A stretch of 6,608 nucleotides of DNA, from contig NZ_JADYUF010000080.1 in the NCBI RefSeq assembly GCF_021531655.1, forward strand, positions 1-6,608, given 5' to 3'. The translations under genes were made by a program, and so were the position numbers. Source of the stretch: Leyella stercorea (GTDB lineage: Bacteria > Bacteroidota > Bacteroidia > Bacteroidales > Bacteroidaceae). Positions 1 to 6,221 of this stretch are shown here, one piece after another. Position 1 is the stretch's first letter. Every line of letters starts with the position of its first letter. The notes under the pieces were generated by a model that ran no database searches, was not told where the DNA came from, and saw nothing but the letters and a program-made list of their open reading frames with translations.

Positions 1-38
1 GGCTGAGGCTAGGGTCGGGGGTAGGGCTTTCTCCCTCC
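1..38. other. G-rich tail downstream of the efflux operon
   Basis: The plus strand is strongly G-rich with GGGTCGGGGGTAGGG (12-26), followed by CTTTCTCCCTCC, just beyond the stop of the MFS gene. It has a 4-bp AGGG/CCCT stem but no T-tract, so it is not a typical terminator. It may be the edge of a GC-rich dispersed repeat that continues outside the window. Confidence 0.3.
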
Positions 39-1715
39 TTACTTATCCTTCGATATATCCCTCTTTGGCCATGGCACCACGAGCATCAGTCCGGCGAGGA
101 TGACGCAGGCGTAAATGGTCCATCCCGACATCTCCTTTATTGCCGACAGGGTGGCTTGCACCTGCACTTTACCCTTTGTCGACATAGCTGCCATGTTCTG
201 TGCTTCCGTCTCGCTCTTGCCTTGATATTGCATTCCGCGGGCGGTCATGTCGTACGTCATGGCGGTCTCGGCATTGGTGCGGTCGTAGTCGTGGGCGTAT
301 CGTGTGATGTAGTATTGCTGGCGGTGCTGGAACACCACCTGATACAGAGCCGAGCCTATGCCTGGTGCAATCACCATACGCACGGTGAGCATTATGCACA
401 CCCATGTAGAGAGCAGCTTGTACGGCATGCGCTGGTTGGCGTATACGGCGATGAGCGAGTAGAGCAACATCATTCCCGTGGCACGGATTACTACGGGCCA
501 CTTCATGCGTTCGAGCATTCCTGCTGTCTGCACCTCGAAGTACATAAACAGCGATGCTGCACCAATGAGCAGGAATCCCATGGCGAAGAACCACTTGAAG
601 TGTACACCCTTATTGTTGAGTATGAGTATGGTGACCAGTCCGATGAAGTAGCCCAGCAATACCCAGTTGCCCAGTTCTGCCACCTGTATCTGGTCGGTCT
701 TCATGCCCACGCCTACGAATATGTTCACGAGCATAGAGCTGGAGTTGCATATCATCAGTCCGATGAAGAGCAGTATGCCGCCCTGGATGCTGCGCGACTT
801 GAAAGCCTTGAGCATGAAGTAGGGCGAGCGGCGTGTCTTTTCCAGATAGAAGAACAGCAGCGATGACACTACGCAGATAGCTGTGGCCCAACATATTTTG
901 GGGCTGTCATACCAGTCGTACACCTTGCCGTATACCGTGACATACACAAACGAGCAGCACATCAGGCAGAACACCACTACGTTGCCGAACTTAGAGAACG
1001 ACAGCGGACAATGCTTCGTGGGGTAGGGATTGTAAGGCATGCACACCAGTGTGATGAGCAGAGCCACGAGTATGGCACCAAGCATGGCATAGTAGACCAT
1101 CTGCCAGTGGTAGTTGTAGGCAAACCATGCGGTTATCCATGTGCCTATCTGTCCGAGCAGCATGAAGAAGAAGTAGATGATAGGCTGGCTCGCTTTCTTC
1201 TCGGTGTCGAGAGCGTCCCATCCGGCTTCGTCCTTAGGCTCGTTGCCCGGCGTGACGTTGCGTGTAGCCTCAATGCCAAATCCGTACTTGATAAGTGTGA
1301 AGAGGTTGCACATCAGAAGCGTCTGTCTGACAAATCCCATGATGAGGCTGTTGAGAGCCAGGATAAACAGACTGTCGGTGTTGGCACATATATAGCTCTG
1401 CACAGCCAGAATGGAGAATCCAACGAGACTCATCATCTTCTGGCGGCGCACACTCACCAGCGAGTAGAAGAACGGCGAGAACGCCGCCATACCTATCGAT
1501 GTGACGAAGCTGATGAAGGCTATGTGTTCTGACTGGATGCCAAGCCCGCCCACCATCTCACTACTGTTGACGGTGTAGGCACCGCTTACCGTCATGATAG
1601 GTATGAAAAGTATGACGAGAAAGGCGATGCCAAGGGGCTTTGGCACCCAGTTGTAGAACGGAAAATTCTTAGGCATGTGCTCCGGCACTGCCGTATATAT
1701 CTCTGCTTGTGTCAT
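39..1715 (-). CDS. EmrB-like MFS drug-efflux transporter, DHA2-type, 14 TM helices
   Basis: This is probably the inner-membrane, proton-driven pump of a tripartite efflux system. The 558 residues contain about 14 hydrophobic helices (roughly 27-49, 63-84, 93-112, 116-140, 178-200, 205-226, 243-262, 272-290, 310-335, 347-367, 372-392, 408-425, 434-461, 530-547), the usual topology and length of DHA2 transporters. A polar cytoplasmic insert (about 147-177) separates helices 4 and 5. A roughly 68-residue periplasmic loop (462-529) precedes the last helix, as in EmrB. The sequence is divergent: the DR-GRR loop between helices 2 and 3 is only RRQKMM at 90-95, and helix 5 reads GQIGTW rather than the family's GPxxGG. 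The ATG (1713-1715) directly follows the TAA of the adaptor gene, so translation is probably coupled. It is the last gene of the operon. The role is inferred from family and context; the substrate cannot be read from the sequence. Confidence 0.9.
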   Translation of the reverse strand: MTQAEIYTAVPEHMPKNFPFYNWVPKPLGIAFLVILFIPIMTVSGAYTVNSSEMVGGLGIQSEHIAFISFVTSIGMAAFSPFFYSLVSVRRQKMMSLVGFSILAVQSYICANTDSLFILALNSLIMGFVRQTLLMCNLFTLIKYGFGIEATRNVTPGNEPKDEAGWDALDTEKKASQPIIYFFFMLLGQIGTWITAWFAYNYHWQMVYYAMLGAILVALLITLVCMPYNPYPTKHCPLSFSKFGNVVVFCLMCCSFVYVTVYGKVYDWYDSPKICWATAICVVSSLLFFYLEKTRRSPYFMLKAFKSRSIQGGILLFIGLMICNSSSMLVNIFVGVGMKTDQIQVAELGNWVLLGYFIGLVTILILNNKGVHFKWFFAMGFLLIGAASLFMYFEVQTAGMLERMKWPVVIRATGMMLLYSLIAVYANQRMPYKLLSTWVCIMLTVRMVIAPGIGSALYQVVFQHRQQYYITRYAHDYDRTNAETAMTYDMTARGMQYQGKSETEAQNMAAMSTKGKVQVQATLSAIKEMSGWTIYACVILAGLMLVVPWPKRDISKDK

Positions 1716-2837
1716 TTACTTAAGTTGAGCCTTTACTACAACCATCATTCCGGCAGCCAACTTGTCGTTGTCTTCCTTCGAAATTCCCTCAAACTCTATG
1801 CGCACCGGTATACGCTGTTGTATCTTCACAAAGTTGCCGGCAGAGTTGTCGGTAGGGACGAGCGAGTATTTTGAGCCTGTTGCACCTGAAATAGCGGTGA
1901 TGCGTCCTTCAAACTCCTTGCCCTCGAATGCGTCAACGCTCATCTTCACTTTCTGTCCAACATACAGTTTTTCTACCTGTGTCTCCTTATAGTTGGCTAT
2001 TACCCACTTCTGTGTGTTGGGCATGATGTAGGTGATAGTCTGTCCGGCATTCACAGCCTGACCCTCTTCCAGTGCGCGTCTGCCCAGTTTGCCGTCGCAA
2101 GGAGCGGTTACCACACAGTAAGAGAGGTTGAGCTTTGCCATTTCCAGCGCAGCCTGAGTGCGCTCAATGGCAGCTGCTGTATTCTTCTTGCGTGTCTGCA
2201 CCTCGTTAACACCCGAATAGGCAGCCTTCTGCTGGCGGCGTACGGCATCGAGTTTCTTCTTCGTAGCGTTGTATTCAGTTTCAATCTGTTCGAGCTGTAT
2301 CGGTGTGGCGGCATTGCGAGCCACGAGGTTCTGATAGCGCTGGCGGTCCTTGTCGAGTTTGGCAAGACGTATTTCTATCTCGGCTATCGAAGCCTCGTAC
2401 ACAGTAGCCGAGGTCTGAGTGGTCTGCAGCGAAGCGTCTACAACGTTGGCTCCAGCTAAAGCGTCCTTCAGTGCTGCCTCTGCCTCCATTACACGGATGC
2501 GATATTCACGGTCGTCAAGAACGAGCAGTGTGTCGCCCTTCTTCACGTCTTGATGTTCCTTGAAGTATATTTTCTTGATATATCCCGAAGCACGCATGTT
2601 CACAGGCGATATGTACTGCTCTATCTGAGCGTCGTCGCTCTTCTCGTTGCTCTTGTAGTCCATAAACATGCAGGCTATCTTCACGATGCCCCATACCAGT
2701 ATAGCCACGCCGATGAGGCTTACTGCTATCTGGCGGATGCGCTGGCGCTTAAGCTGCTTGGCAGTTAGTTCGTGGGTAGACTGTGTGTTGTTGTCGCTAT
2801 TATTGTTGTTGTTTGTAGTGTTATTGTTTGTTTCCAT
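1716..2837 (-). CDS. HlyD/EmrA-family periplasmic adaptor (membrane fusion protein)
   Basis: This protein would link the inner-membrane MFS pump to the outer-membrane channel. Starting at the ATG at 2835-2837 gives 373 residues, normal for EmrA. The order is an Asn-rich cytoplasmic tail (1-20), a basic stretch (26-35), one TM helix (about 37-59), the first lipoyl half-motif (75-109, with MRASGYIKKI and VKKGDTLLVLDD), a long alpha-hairpin coiled coil (112-235), the second lipoyl half (238-272, with VTAPCDGKLGRR), and a C-terminal beta-barrel region. The barrel contains TDNSAGNFVKIQQRIPVRIEF at 329-349, which resembles the EmrA signature. The frame is open upstream to a TTG at 2927, but that stretch only translates the heptad repeats, so I reject the longer start. 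The leader is A-rich (CTCAAAAA just before ATG) with no Shine-Dalgarno, as usual for Bacteroidetes. Confidence 0.92.
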   Translation of the reverse strand: METNNNTTNNNNNSDNNTQSTHELTAKQLKRQRIRQIAVSLIGVAILVWGIVKIACMFMDYKSNEKSDDAQIEQYISPVNMRASGYIKKIYFKEHQDVKKGDTLLVLDDREYRIRVMEAEAALKDALAGANVVDASLQTTQTSATVYEASIAEIEIRLAKLDKDRQRYQNLVARNAATPIQLEQIETEYNATKKKLDAVRRQQKAAYSGVNEVQTRKKNTAAAIERTQAALEMAKLNLSYCVVTAPCDGKLGRRALEEGQAVNAGQTITYIMPNTQKWVIANYKETQVEKLYVGQKVKMSVDAFEGKEFEGRITAISGATGSKYSLVPTDNSAGNFVKIQQRIPVRIEFEGISKEDNDKLAAGMMVVVKAQLK

Positions 2838-2855
2838 TTTTTGAGTTTTGAGTTG

Positions 2856-2868
2856 TTGCCTTTGGCAA
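2856..2868 (-). repeat. Hairpin 1 of the intra-operon array
   Basis: TTGCCTTTGGCAA is a perfect 5-bp inverted repeat with a 3-base loop, AAA in the minus-strand transcript. It ends 18 bases upstream of the adaptor start codon, so it could influence initiation. Its flanks are TTTTGAR heptads on both sides, with a TTG on the left. Confidence 0.75.
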
Positions 2869-2899
2869 TTTTGAGTTTTGAGTTTTGAATTTTGAATTG

Positions 2900-2912
2900 T
2901 CGGCTTTGCCGA
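2900..2912 (-). repeat. Hairpin 2 of the intra-operon array
   Basis: TCGGCTTTGCCGA is a second perfect 5-bp inverted repeat with an AAA loop in the transcript, 44 bp from the first. It has the same TTG plus heptad surroundings but different stem bases, so the form is conserved while the stem sequence is not. A third, weaker stem (GGC-GTA-GCC, 2983-2991) lies nearer the channel-gene stop. Confidence 0.75.
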
Positions 2913-3016
2913 TTTTGAATTATTCAATTTTGAATTTTGAGTTTTGAATTCTTAATTCAACATTGAATAATTCCTAATCGCAGGCGTAGCCGAGAACAAT
3001 TCCTAATTCCAAATTC

Positions 3017-4339
3017 CTAATTCAACAGTTTCTCAAGTTGTCCTGTGAGTTTCAGCAGAGTCAGGTTCGATACCTGATAGTTGAAGTGGGCAGTCAGATA
3101 GTTGTTCTGGGCGTCGCTCATGCTCATTTCGTCTTGCAGCACCTCGGTCATTGATGCAATACCTTCGCGATAGCGGTCGCTCGTCACCTTATACACATCC
3201 TCAGCCAGCAGATAATTGTCGCGTTGCTTGCTGAAGTTGCGCTGATTGTTGGCAAGATCGTTCACAGCGTTGGCGTATTGTGTCTGCATACCCTTCAGTG
3301 CATTCTCGTATTGCAGCTTGGCGTTGTCGATGTCCACTTGCGCCTTTCTAATCTTCGAACGCTTCTCAAAACCATCGAACACAGGTATGCGCAACGACAG
3401 ACCAATGCCGTTCGACTTATACCAATGGTTCGACTCGCCCGAGTGAAACCAGTTCTTGAAATTGTCGGTGAAGGTAGCGTAAGTCCAGTTGCCGGTGAGC
3501 GCGAGCGTTGGCAGATAGCCGCCCTTGGCAAGCTTCTTCTGCTGTTCGGCAAGTGTTTGCTGCTTTCTGAGCAGCTGAAGTTCCGACAGATTCTCGTTCA
3601 GTCCGGTGAGAGCCGCCATGTCCGTCAGCTCCACGTTAGCCTTCGTTACGGTAATGTCCTTGTCGGCAGGATAGTCGATAACGTATTTCAGCATGTTGTA
3701 TTGCTGTGTGAGCATAGCCTTGGCGTTGTCGTATTGCACGCTGAGATTCTCCAGATTCACGTTCACACGCTTCACGTCCACGCTCAGAGCCATGTCGTTG
3801 TCGTGGAAAGCCTGTGTGATATTGCGCAGTTCTTCAAGTCGCTTGATGTTGTCCTTGATTATGCCAATCTGCTCCTCGGTGTTCTGCGCCAGATAATACA
3901 TCTTGCTTATCTGCACAATCAGGTCTTCCTTGGCTTTGGCATACGATAGGGTGTTGAGCTGGTCGAGAGTCTTCGATATCTCCAATGCAGTGAGTGCCGT
4001 CTGACTATATAGTGGCATCTGTAGCTGAACACTTGCCGACGAGTTGTACTGCAGCGTCTTCGTCACGTTATACGGTTTGCCGTAAGCCTTACCATCCGTT
4101 ACCGATACTGGCGGCGTGAAGTTGTCGTTAAGCGCTGCGCCTATATTAATCTGTGGCAACAGACGCGAGCGGTTCTCGCTGATATTGTGCTTGCCTTTAA
4201 GCACATTACCCTCATAAGTCTTTAAATTAAGATTTCGTTCAATGCCCATCTGCAGGCATTGACCCAATGACAATGTTTCTTGCGCCATCGAATAGTGGGC
4301 AAGAAGAGTCAGGGAAAATGTGAACAATATTCTTTTCAT
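3017..4339 (-). CDS. TolC-family outer-membrane efflux channel
   Basis: This is the outer-membrane exit duct of the tripartite efflux system and the first gene of the operon. The 440 residues begin with a signal peptide (MKRILFTFSLTLLAHYSMAQ, likely cleaved after the Gln or the preceding Ala). Two outer-membrane-efflux-protein repeats follow. The first starts at ETLSLGQCLQMGIERNLNL (21-39), with RSRLLPQINIGA at 57-68 and a beta segment around 97-112. The second has GGYLPTLALTGNW (273-285), the beta-strand motif GIGLSLRIPVFDG (311-323), and the closing helix with RYREGIASMTEVLQ (389-402) and a terminal TGQLEKLLN. Long amphipathic helices lie at about 125-218 and 328-435. The length is typical of Bacteroidetes TolC homologues. 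The last Asn codon and the TAG stop lie inside a repeat unit shared with the downstream intergenic array. Confidence 0.92.
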   Translation of the reverse strand: MKRILFTFSLTLLAHYSMAQETLSLGQCLQMGIERNLNLKTYEGNVLKGKHNISENRSRLLPQINIGAALNDNFTPPVSVTDGKAYGKPYNVTKTLQYNSSASVQLQMPLYSQTALTALEISKTLDQLNTLSYAKAKEDLIVQISKMYYLAQNTEEQIGIIKDNIKRLEELRNITQAFHDNDMALSVDVKRVNVNLENLSVQYDNAKAMLTQQYNMLKYVIDYPADKDITVTKANVELTDMAALTGLNENLSELQLLRKQQTLAEQQKKLAKGGYLPTLALTGNWTYATFTDNFKNWFHSGESNHWYKSNGIGLSLRIPVFDGFEKRSKIRKAQVDIDNAKLQYENALKGMQTQYANAVNDLANNQRNFSKQRDNYLLAEDVYKVTSDRYREGIASMTEVLQDEMSMSDAQNNYLTAHFNYQVSNLTLLKLTGQLEKLLN

Positions 4340-4349
4340 ACCTATATTA

Positions 4350-4378
4350 ATAATTCAGCTGCAAAGTTACTGAATTAT
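4350..4378 (-). promoter_or_regulatory. Promoter of the efflux operon with 9-bp inverted repeat around the -7 box
   Basis: On the minus strand, TAACTTTG (4369-4362) matches the Bacteroidetes -7 consensus TAnnTTTG and lies 23 bp upstream of the channel-gene ATG, implying a very short leader. I see no good TTTG -33 element at the expected 19-21 bp spacing. A perfect 9-bp inverted repeat, ATAATTCAG (4350-4358) and CTGAATTAT (4370-4378), encloses an 11-bp spacer that contains the -7 box. This is the layout expected of an operator for a dimeric repressor (TetR- or MarR-like), which is an inference because no regulator gene is in the window. Confidence 0.65.
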
Positions 4379-4386
4379 CATTGTAT

Positions 4387-4491
4387 AGGCATATTCATAT
4401 AATATCACAAGTTGTTCACATTTTCCCTTTGTTGTTTTACTACAATAAAAAATGCATGTAAAATGCTTACCTTGTTCAAAAAGGCATATTC
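4387..4491. repeat. Pair of 10-bp direct repeats upstream of the efflux promoter
   Basis: AGGCATATTC occurs at 4387-4396 and again at 4482-4491, 95 bp apart, close to nine helical turns. The proximal copy sits where the -33 region of the efflux promoter would lie. They could be regulator binding sites or chance matches in AT-rich DNA. The stretch between them shows no gene. Confidence 0.35.
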
Positions 4492-4558
4492 CTCCCGTTT
4501 TATATAATTATATATAAGGAGACATTAGTGTCCCGTTAGAATCGGGACCAGTTAAATA

Positions 4559-5191
4559 TTAATCAGATAACTCCGGAAAGAGGGGACAATCGAGTTCTTT
4601 GACATTATTGAAATCAGTCCTTTCGAAGAGATCTACGAGTGGTGTCTTATCCATAAGAGTACAGCATTTGTATTGCAGATTCTTCTTGGCTCGCACAACA
4701 AAGAATGATTCATGCTGATGTATTTTGAAAAGTTCCTTGAAAGCATTGTATCCACGGTCGAATATGTAGTAAGATTCTGATTCATAAGGGATTTCCTTCA
4801 TTGCCTTTGAGTCGAAGGCATACACATTGCCTTTCTACTTGAAGACATCCGTTACTCGTTTCTTCCTGGCTTGCTCCATCATATAGAAAGCAAAGTCTTC
4901 AAAGATACGGTAGTCACGATTCTGATTGGCTGAAGCAAATGTCGTTTTCGCAATAGGCTTACGCCCTAATCCAAGATGGTATTGCTTTACTCTATGTGCT
5001 TCAAAAGCAACAATCAAATCTCGCAAACTCTCTCGATTACTCAGTTGACCAAACATCATTGCAAACAACTGATTCCAACATGTGAAATGCTTCACATAGC
5101 GGTTTCCATCATACTTGTCAACCAAATGGCGAAACTTGTTATTGTCGAGAAATTCTATCAATTGGGCGAAAACGTATTTATCTTTGTTCAT
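4559..5191 (-). pseudogene. IS4-family (DUF4372-type) transposase, nonsense mutation and internal deletions
   Basis: The N-terminal 118 codons (5191-4838) keep the DUF4372-type start, with FTCWNQLFAMMFGQLSNRES and KTTFASANQNRDYRIF. A TAG at 4835-4837 then interrupts the frame, which continues unchanged as KGNVYAFDS. The conserved AFDS (first catalytic Asp region) is followed immediately by KAMKEIPYE and then YIFDRGY (second Asp), so about 45 residues that family members carry between them appear to be missing. After FFVVRAKKNLQYK the protein jumps to a normal-looking C-terminus (DKTPLVDLFERTDFNNVKELDCPLFPELSD), skipping about 150 residues including the YREK catalytic Glu. Both junctions keep frame. 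Comparison with full-length relatives is from memory of the family. A -7-like box TACTTTTG (5221-5214) precedes the ATG. Confidence 0.85.
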
Positions 5192-5213
5192 CGTGCAGTA
5201 TTATAGATAACTG

Positions 5214-5221
5214 CAAAAGTA
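5214..5221 (-). promoter_or_regulatory. -7 promoter element of the IS4-family transposase
   Basis: TACTTTTG on the minus strand matches the Bacteroidetes consensus TAnnTTTG and lies 22 bp upstream of the transposase ATG, inside the right end of the element. A clear -33 TTTG at proper spacing is not evident. Confidence 0.45.
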
Positions 5222-5310
5222 CAAATTCAAATCATCGCACCCTTAAAATCTCTTGCAAAAGACTGTATTTCAATTAATTCAAAGAGCGATTAGTCCACTT
5301 TAACGGGACA

Positions 5311-5489
5311 GTAGTGATGGCATATATAGGACTTTTATCTGAAATAACCGCATTTGGTATTTATATTTTTGATTAATGTACAAAAGTATTATATCAAGCG
5401 GTAGGCGACCAACTGTCGTGTATGTAAGAAGGACGGAAATATGATGCAAAGAAAGATTTCTTTTGAAAAGCACGAAAGTTAAATCTACA
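5311..5489. other. AT-rich intergenic stretch without recognisable gene
   Basis: These 179 bases separate the IS remnant from the terminator. Only very short frames exist in either direction, such as a 25-codon ATG frame beginning at 5377, and none resembles a protein I know. It may be the 3' flank of a gene lost before or after the insertion. Confidence 0.5.
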
Positions 5490-5538
5490 ATAAAACGAGA
5501 AAGGAGGCCAACATTAAAGGCATCCTTTCTCGTTTTAT
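5490..5538 (-). terminator. Strong stem-loop terminator (probably bidirectional)
   Basis: ATAAAACGAGAAAGGA (5490-5505) and TCCTTTCTCGTTTTAT (5523-5538) are perfect 16-bp complements. After one mismatch the stem adds GCC/GGC (5507-5509 with 5519-5521), leaving a 9-base loop. In minus-strand RNA the stem ends in a run of U (UUUUAU) just downstream of the gene stopping at 5544. The symmetric A/T ends suggest it also works for plus-strand transcripts. Confidence 0.85.
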
Positions 5539-5543
5539 CAAGA

Positions 5544-6221
5544 TTATTTCTTCAAGAAGCCATAGTCGTACACTTTAGGCTCTATGTGAGCAGCAAGTAG
5601 TTTCATGGACTGTCTGAGGTCGGCAAGCAAGGCATTATAGGTTGCATCCTCGCTGGTGGAGTTCATCTGCACCTTTCCATTCTTCGTGGTCTTTGTACCT
5701 TGGAAGTGCATCTTTATGTCATAGTAAGAAGCATTAGGGTTGGCTCCTGCTTGTTTGTGATAGTAACGCCATAGCTCTCTTCCGGCATCCAATACAGCTT
5801 GTGCTTCTTGTGAAAACTCCAAAGGTTCTGTTGGAGTGAATGAATTGCCATCTGGTGTCTGAGCTTCTTGCTCTGTAAATAGGTCTTGTATTGCTCCTTC
5901 TTGCTGAGGCTTTTCCTCTTTCACTTTGCCCATGATGAAGTCGTGCATAAAATGACTCTCGAAGTTGTCTTGTGCGCCTACCTCTTCCTCGCTGAATGGA
6001 ATCCAATAGTTAGTGCCATGCTGGCTTTGGATGTTGTTTTTTTCATTGAATAACGTGAAGACTAAGCAGTCGGATAAAAAATGTTCGTTGCAATTCAATT
6101 CCTTATTTGGATATAGAAATTGGTCTCGGTCATTTACCCATGTTGCTTCGGTACAAAGTCTGACACTGAAATAAACACATGATGGTATGACATTCTTTCT
6201 TGTTATCCAAGTACCTTTTAA
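5544..6221 (-). pseudogene. C-terminal fragment of a large protein, possibly a DNA methylase, cut by an insertion
   Basis: The stop (TAA, 5544-5546) sits just before a strong terminator, so the 3' end is natural. The frame stays open past the TTG at 6098 up to a TGA at 6264-6266, with no ATG in the extension, which shows that the N-terminal part is missing. The extension reads GTWITRKNVIPSCVYFSVR, then NDRDQFLYPNKEL, joining NDCLVFTLF-like sequence (SDCLVFTLFNEKNNIQS). The middle (about 100 residues before the end) is Gln/Glu-rich and linker-like. The last part has DAGRELWRYYH, NPNASYYDIKMHFQGTKT and IEPKVYDYGFLKK. I associate this pattern with the C-terminal region of Bacteroidetes N6-adenine methylases of the Eco57I/type IIG kind, but no catalytic motif (such as NPPY) is present, so this is tentative. 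It could equally be a conserved protein of unknown function. The 6221 boundary is set by the putative IS end. Confidence 0.6.

Larger units (their letters stand above)
2838..3023 (-). repeat. Intra-operon heptad/hairpin repeat array
   Basis: The whole gap between the channel and adaptor genes is repetitive. On the plus strand there are ten copies of TTTTGAR (2839-2852, 2869-2896, 2913-2919, 2928-2948), interrupted by two hairpins (2856-2868 and 2900-2912) each preceded by TTG. Then come the palindromic segments TTGAATTATTCAA (2915-2927) and ATTCAACATTGAAT (2955-2968). Last are three copies of ATTCCTAAT (2970-2978, 2999-3007, 3013-3021), the final two extended to ATTCCTAATTC. The array runs from the stop codon of the channel gene to one base before the adaptor ATG. 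Its function is unknown; it could tune translation or mRNA stability between the two genes, or be a dispersed genomic repeat. Confidence 0.85.
4529..5310 (-). mobile_element. Internally deleted IS4-family insertion sequence remnant (782 bp)
   Basis: The element is bounded by imperfect terminal inverted repeats. The left end begins TGTCCCGTTAGAATCGGGAC (4529-4548), and the right end, read inward, begins TGTCCCGTTAAAGTGGAC (5310-5293), with the first ten bases identical. The left end is also self-complementary (GTCCCG and CGGGAC). Between them lies a broken transposase. Full-length relatives should be roughly 1.3 kb given a transposase of about 385 residues, so about 40% appears to be missing. 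I could not find a convincing target-site duplication next to the termini (left flank ends ATTAG, right flank begins GTAGT). With both ends kept but no working transposase, it could move only with help from a complete relative. Confidence 0.8.

Noticed and set aside
1..38. Rho-independent terminator for the efflux operon
   Set aside because: Only a 4-bp stem and no T-tract on the minus strand; the true terminator is probably outside the window.
156..1532. Long plus-strand open frames opposite the MFS gene
   Set aside because: They are His/Cys-rich, have no recognisable domain, and are antisense shadows of a clear membrane protein.
2838..2927. N-terminal extension of the adaptor protein from a TTG at 2927
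   Set aside because: The 30 extra residues only translate the heptad and hairpin repeats; the ATG at 2837 gives a normal family length and an A-rich leader.
2838..3023. CRISPR array
   Set aside because: The units are short heptads without unique spacers of constant length.
3224..3949. 241-codon plus-strand frame opposite the TolC-family gene
   Set aside because: A shadow of the channel gene's codon pattern with no recognisable motif; the minus-strand protein is unambiguous.
4501..4514. Palindrome TATATAATTATATA beside the IS remnant
   Set aside because: Simple alternating A/T sequence expected by chance in AT-rich DNA; it could be an insertion target preference but nothing supports that here.
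4976..5206. 76-codon plus-strand frame within the IS remnant
   Set aside because: Antisense to the well-recognised transposase N-terminus.
5364..5371. Plus-strand -7 box TATTTTTG in the gene-free stretch
   Set aside because: No TTTG at proper spacing and no plus-strand gene downstream before the terminator.
5544..6098. A complete 184-residue gene starting at the TTG at 6098
   Set aside because: The frame continues upstream with protein-like sequence to about 6221, so the TTG is an internal Leu codon of a truncated gene.
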